Shown piece by piece: positions 4,202 through 6,888 of a stretch of DNA of 6,888 bases (positions within the stretch are counted from its first letter, which is position 1; each line of letters begins with the position of its first letter). Source of the stretch: Acidobacteriota bacterium (GTDB lineage: Bacteria; Actinomycetota; Acidimicrobiia; Spongiisociales; UBA5794). The notes beneath the pieces are model-generated. The model worked only from the letters and a program-made list of their open reading frames with translations. It was not told the origin of the DNA and did no database searches. Both the position numbers and the translations under genes were made by a program. The stretch is from assembly GCA_022574065.1 (NCBI GenBank), contig JACZST010000104.1, positions 1 through 6,888 of the forward strand. The letters run 5' to 3'.

Positions 4202-6127
4202 GTGACCGACGATCCCACGCAACTCGAGCCATCCGAGTCGACGCCCTCTCGCGCCACTCGATATTCCTATATGCGCTCCGACGGCACGCTCGACATCGTG
4301 GTTGGCAGCTTTGTCGCCGGTCTCGCCGCCTACGCCTACCAGTTTCTCGGAGGCCACAGCCTCGGTGCGGAGGGGTTCGCACCTATCGGAGCGCTGCTCA
4401 CCGCTCACTTCCTCGCCTTCGTAATCATCCTGTTGCCGATCGAGCAGTTCGTGATTCGGAGGCTCACCCTCGGCGCCAGGGGCTGGGTTGTGCCCGTTCG
4501 TGCGGTAGCACTGACCGTCTCCAGTGCCGGCGTGGGCGCCGTCGTCGTCTGGTCGACGGCGGACAGTTACTTCCTTGGCGATACGTCGTTTGTCTGGTTC
4601 GTCATCGGCACCGTCTCCTTCCACTTCTTCTTTGCCGTCGGGCGTGGTTACCTCGCCGGCTATCGCCGGTTCCGGTCCTATGGGTACGTCAGCGCGACTG
4701 CTTCTCTATTCCGCCTTGCCCTCGCCATCGGCGTTGTGACGATGGGTGCGACCGTCCAGGGTTTTGCCTGGGCCCAGGTGCTCGGGCCAGTGGTCATCTT
4801 TCTGTGGCGTCCGTGGAAGCGGCCGGAGCAGCCGATGCCAAGTTCGCGGCGAGATCTCACCGATGAGCACATCGACACCATGGGTGATCGCGGCTTGCTC
4901 TCCGGGCTGGTCTTGTCCTCGGCCGCCTCCCAGGCGCTGCTTCTGGCCGGTCCGTTGGTAGCGGCTGGCCTTGGCGCCACGGACGTCCAATTCTCCATCA
5001 CGTTTGCGACGCTGCTCCTCGCCAGGGCCCCGTTGACCCTCGGCTACAACCTGATCGCCAGAGTGCTTCCGCCATTCACCGAGATGGCTGCCACCGGGGA
5101 AGAGCGCGAGCTCCGCTCATGGGCGCGGGGGCTCGGTATCGCCGGGGCAGCGCTTGCGGTGGTCGGCGGCTTCATCGGCGCCCTCATCGGGCCGACTCTG
5201 GTAGCAATCGCCTTCGGGCAGGACTTTCGGCCGACTGCTCTGGTCTCAGGTGTGGCGGCCTCCGGTGTGGTGTTGGCCGCTTCTGCGCTTTTCATCGGAC
5301 AGGTTCTGGTGGCACGTGGCCAGCCAACCAGACTCGCCCTGGCATGGCTGAGCGCCCTGGTTGCTGCGGGTGCGGTGCTTGTACTTCCGATTTCTGATCC
5401 GATCCTTCATGTGACGGTTGCATTCCTGGCCGGCGAAGCGGTCGCGCTCGGTGCGCTGATTGTTGGCGCTCTCGCACGCGATCGCGGTGAAGGCGAGATC
5501 TCGCACGGCTATGTGGTGGCGAAGCGATCGATGGATATCGGCGGCTCTCTGATCGCCATCGTGCTGCTCGCCCCCGTGCTGGCGCTTGCGGCGCTGGCGG
5601 TGCGGCTGGACTCGCGGGGTCCGGCGTTTTTCCGGCAGCTTCGTACCGGGAGAGGGGGCAAGAACTTCTGGATGGTCAAACTCCGCACGATGGCGATCGA
5701 CCACGACCCTGCCGTGTTCCACGAGCACCTAGAGGCGATGAAGCGCGGTGCTTCGGACGATGAGTACACGATCAGCATCGATGACGATTCCAGAGTCACT
5801 GCGGTTGGCGCCAGGCTGCGGCGGTGGTCGCTCGATGAGCTACCCAACCTGTGGAATGTGCTCAAAGGGTCAATGTCGCTGGTGGGGCCACGACCGCTGG
5901 TGCCCGCCGAAGCCGATCTCATCGGCCTCGACAATCCGAGGTTCACTGTCAAGCCGGGCGTGACCGGGTATGCCCAGGTGCACGGCAGGGACACGATCTC
6001 ACTGGAGGTGCGCACCGGACTCGACGAGAAGTATGTGGCCGACAGATCCATCCGCCTCGACCTGAAGATCCTGGTGAAGACGGCGGCGACCGTTTTCCGA
6101 AACCCTGGAGCCGAGTCGAAGGGCTGA
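4202..6127 (+). CDS. flippase (Wzx/MOP-like) fused to polyprenyl phosphoglycosyl transferase
   Basis: The 641-residue protein has two parts. Residues ~25-425 form about a dozen hydrophobic segments with the layout of a MOP-superfamily polysaccharide flippase; the first helix pair (DIVVGSFVAGLAAYAYQFLG then LGAEGFAPIGALL) matches the usual LGxEGFGxxxLL start. Residues ~438-641 are a complete bacterial sugar-transferase domain (PF02397). KRSMDIGG precedes a re-entrant hydrophobic helix with a central Pro, and GPAFFRQLRTGRGGKNF, KLRTM (493-497), SLDELPNLWNVLKGSMSLVG with the catalytic pair D545-E546, GPRP (562-565) and KPGVTGYAQVHGR (584-596) follow. By family, the C-terminal part moves a sugar phosphate from a UDP-sugar to undecaprenyl phosphate, and the N-terminal part flips the finished lipid-linked glycan. 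The usual N-terminus of WbaP-type enzymes (four helices plus a CoA-binding-3 domain) is absent. The start is GTG at 4202, the first after an in-frame stop at 4190; ATG at 4271 is an alternative. Which sugar is used is not visible. Confidence 0.9.
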   Translation: MTDDPTQLEPSESTPSRATRYSYMRSDGTLDIVVGSFVAGLAAYAYQFLGGHSLGAEGFAPIGALLTAHFLAFVIILLPIEQFVIRRLTLGARGWVVPVRAVALTVSSAGVGAVVVWSTADSYFLGDTSFVWFVIGTVSFHFFFAVGRGYLAGYRRFRSYGYVSATASLFRLALAIGVVTMGATVQGFAWAQVLGPVVIFLWRPWKRPEQPMPSSRRDLTDEHIDTMGDRGLLSGLVLSSAASQALLLAGPLVAAGLGATDVQFSITFATLLLARAPLTLGYNLIARVLPPFTEMAATGEERELRSWARGLGIAGAALAVVGGFIGALIGPTLVAIAFGQDFRPTALVSGVAASGVVLAASALFIGQVLVARGQPTRLALAWLSALVAAGAVLVLPISDPILHVTVAFLAGEAVALGALIVGALARDRGEGEISHGYVVAKRSMDIGGSLIAIVLLAPVLALAALAVRLDSRGPAFFRQLRTGRGGKNFWMVKLRTMAIDHDPAVFHEHLEAMKRGASDDEYTISIDDDSRVTAVGARLRRWSLDELPNLWNVLKGSMSLVGPRPLVPAEADLIGLDNPRFTVKPGVTGYAQVHGRDTISLEVRTGLDEKYVADRSIRLDLKILVKTAATVFRNPGAESKG

Positions 6128-6153
6128 GCAGCATGGAATCACCGTGCGTCCGT

Positions 6154-6159
6154 TAGGGT
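6154..6159 (+). promoter_or_regulatory. -10 hexamer TAGGGT before the CoA-binding gene
   Basis: TAGGGT (TANNNT type) lies nine bases before the ATG at 6169, the same spacing as in the LCP gene. No ribosome binding site precedes that ATG, so a leaderless or near-leaderless transcript is plausible. The gene could instead be read through from the fusion gene that ends 41 bases earlier. Confidence 0.3.
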
Positions 6160-6168
6160 TCCCTGATC

Positions 6169-6609
6169 ATGGATCCGATCACAACACTGCTCAACGAGGG
6201 CAACCCGGCGATTGCCGTTGTCGGTGCAACCGACAACACCACCAAGTATGGGTCGATCATTTACCGCGACCTCAAGGCGAAGGGGTACCGGGTGTACCCG
6301 GTGAACCCGGGGCGCGACGAGGTCGATGGCGACACCGCCTATCCCGACATCGGCGATCTGCCTGTCACGCCCGATATCGTGAACATCGTGGTGCCGCCAC
6401 ACCAGACGTTGCGCGTTTTACAGCGGGCTGCAGAGCTCGGCATCGAGAACGTGTGGGTGCAGCCAGGCGCCGAGGACGAGGCGGTCCTCGATTACCTCGA
6501 GGCGGCCCGAGGCATTCACTTGGGGGATCGGGGCGAGGCCATCCTCATCGGCGGCCCCAAATTCGTTACCGGCCAATCGATAATTGTAGACGGCGGAGCC
6601 ACTTGTTAA
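6169..6609 (+). CDS. CoA-binding domain protein with SDR-like C-terminus (hybrid)
   Basis: Residues 1 to ~115 are a CoA_binding_2 (PF13380, YccU-like) Rossmann domain: PAIAVVGATDNTTKYGSIIY, YRVYPVNPGRDEVDG, PDIVNIVVPPHQT and NVWVQPGAEDEAVLDYLEAA are all in family order. The expected ending, a GIxxVxDACIMVE-type strand and helix, is absent. The last ~17 residues, KFVTGQSIIVDGGATC, are instead the textbook C-terminus of a short-chain dehydrogenase (xFVTGQxIxVDGG). Residues ~116-130 (LGDRGEAILIGGP) could belong to either side. The protein is therefore probably a CoA-binding domain missing its last strand, joined in frame to an SDR tail. The actual role is unknown; YccU-like proteins bind CoA but have no firm function. 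Composition becomes AT-richer from about 6559. The ATG at 6169 follows the fusion gene by 41 bases without a Shine-Dalgarno sequence. Confidence 0.7.
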   Translation: MDPITTLLNEGNPAIAVVGATDNTTKYGSIIYRDLKAKGYRVYPVNPGRDEVDGDTAYPDIGDLPVTPDIVNIVVPPHQTLRVLQRAAELGIENVWVQPGAEDEAVLDYLEAARGIHLGDRGEAILIGGPKFVTGQSIIVDGGATC

Positions 6610-6640
6610 TCAGGGAAGGTTTGGTTGAGGCGCCACGCAA

Positions 6641-6646
6641 TACACT
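6641..6646 (+). promoter_or_regulatory. -10-like TACACT
   Basis: TACACT (TANNNT) is followed by six bases and then GTG at 6653, the same geometry as the holin-family gene. It supports GTG 6653 as a leaderless start for the last gene, but in this AT-richer stretch a chance match is more likely than elsewhere. Confidence 0.25.
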
Positions 6647-6652
6647 ACAGAT

Positions 6653-6888
6653 GTGCGATTGATCAAGGCGCTAACCAGTACCCAGATGCGAAATATCAGC
6701 CTCGTCTCCAACGCGGACATTGAACAGATTGCTAGATTCAACAAGAAGTTTGTGCCTGAACCCCGGATGGGCGACCCTGCCTTTTTGGAGTGGAAGTACC
6801 GAAGCAAAAAACCTGATGGCTTGGCAATCACCGAGCATTTTGGCTTATCAAATGACCAGAGCGAAATCGTCGCGACGATGTCAGTTCA
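6653..6888 (+). CDS. probable GNAT-type acyltransferase, 3' end beyond window
   Basis: The frame is open to the end of the window (78 residues from GTG 6653, or 67 from ATG 6686). The sequence ISLVSNADIEQIARFNKKFV, then GDPAFLEWKYRSKKPDGLAI, and a following strand, has the shape of GNAT-like acyltransferases found in surface-polysaccharide clusters: an N-terminal DIxxIxxF helix, an F/L-x-WKY motif, then a P-x-G turn before the first beta strand. The acetyl-CoA-binding loop that would prove the family lies outside the window. The start is uncertain: GTG 6653 has a TACACT hexamer six bases upstream, ATG 6686 has the more family-like N-terminus, and neither has a ribosome binding site. Codons are visibly AT-richer (AAC, AAA, ATT, TTT) than in the genes to the left, which suggests a horizontally acquired polysaccharide segment. 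The substrate is unknown. Confidence 0.6.
   Translation, partial: MRLIKALTSTQMRNISLVSNADIEQIARFNKKFVPEPRMGDPAFLEWKYRSKKPDGLAITEHFGLSNDQSEIVATMSV

Noticed and set aside
4112..4624. 170-residue minus-strand open frame over the start of the fusion gene
   Set aside because: It is antisense to the hydrophobic N-terminus of the flippase and rich in Arg/Gly/Asp without motifs.
6144..6662. 172-residue plus-strand open frame overlapping the CoA-binding gene
   Set aside because: Arg/Gly/His-rich out-of-frame translation of a gene with clear CoA-binding motifs in the other frame.
1..6888. CRISPR array or toxin-antitoxin module
   Set aside because: No regularly spaced direct repeats and no paired small genes with antitoxin or toxin features were seen.

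Overview
The window looks like two or three pieces of different origin joined together. The largest piece, roughly 1390 to 6540, reads like a high-GC actinobacterium, possibly an uncultured Acidimicrobiia-like lineage. It carries a LytR-CpsA-Psr (LCP) protein with a Thr/Pro linker, a small four-helix membrane protein of the phage-holin-4 superfamily, a DUF5996-type remnant, GTG starts with no Shine-Dalgarno sequence and TANNNT -10 hexamers close upstream. The first ~1.38 kb looks more proteobacterial: the 3' part of a Crp/Fnr regulator, then about 800 bases without a gene that hold a MITE-like element and several hairpins. The taxonomic readings rest on remembered family resemblance, not on a search.

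Layout. 1-471: 3' part of a Crp/Fnr-type regulator. 472-1305: no gene; a candidate terminator, a GTCCGC inverted repeat, a 160-bp element with 17-bp perfect terminal inverted repeats and a possible 4-bp target duplication, and GC-rich hairpins. 1306-1647: two gene tails abutting head to head, a minus-strand C-terminus and the 3' third of a DUF5996-like gene, which marks a breakpoint near 1381-1400. 1700-1740: tandem hairpins between convergent genes. 1799-2149 (minus): PF04020-like membrane protein. 2238-2597 (plus): unrecognised 119-residue protein. 2635-4101 (minus): LCP-family glycopolymer ligase with a polytopic N-terminus. 4202-6127 (plus): one polypeptide joining a Wzx/MOP-type flippase to a monotopic phosphoglycosyl transferase. 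6169-6609 (plus): a CoA-binding (YccU-like) protein whose last ~30 residues look like the C-terminus of a short-chain dehydrogenase. 6653 to the end (plus): start of a probable GNAT acyltransferase in AT-richer DNA.

How the genes fit together. The LCP gene and the flippase-transferase gene diverge from a 100-bp intergenic region. Between them they could cover three steps of surface-glycopolymer assembly: loading the first sugar phosphate on the polyprenyl carrier (C-terminal domain of the fusion), flipping the finished lipid-linked glycan (N-terminal domain) and attaching it to peptidoglycan (LCP). The SDR tail and the GNAT start suggest that a more variable, AT-richer polysaccharide gene cluster begins at about 6540-6600. 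The fused flippase and initiating transferase is the most interesting part of the window. The two joints (about 1390 and about 6540) are either real rearrangements or assembly joins and should be checked against reads first.
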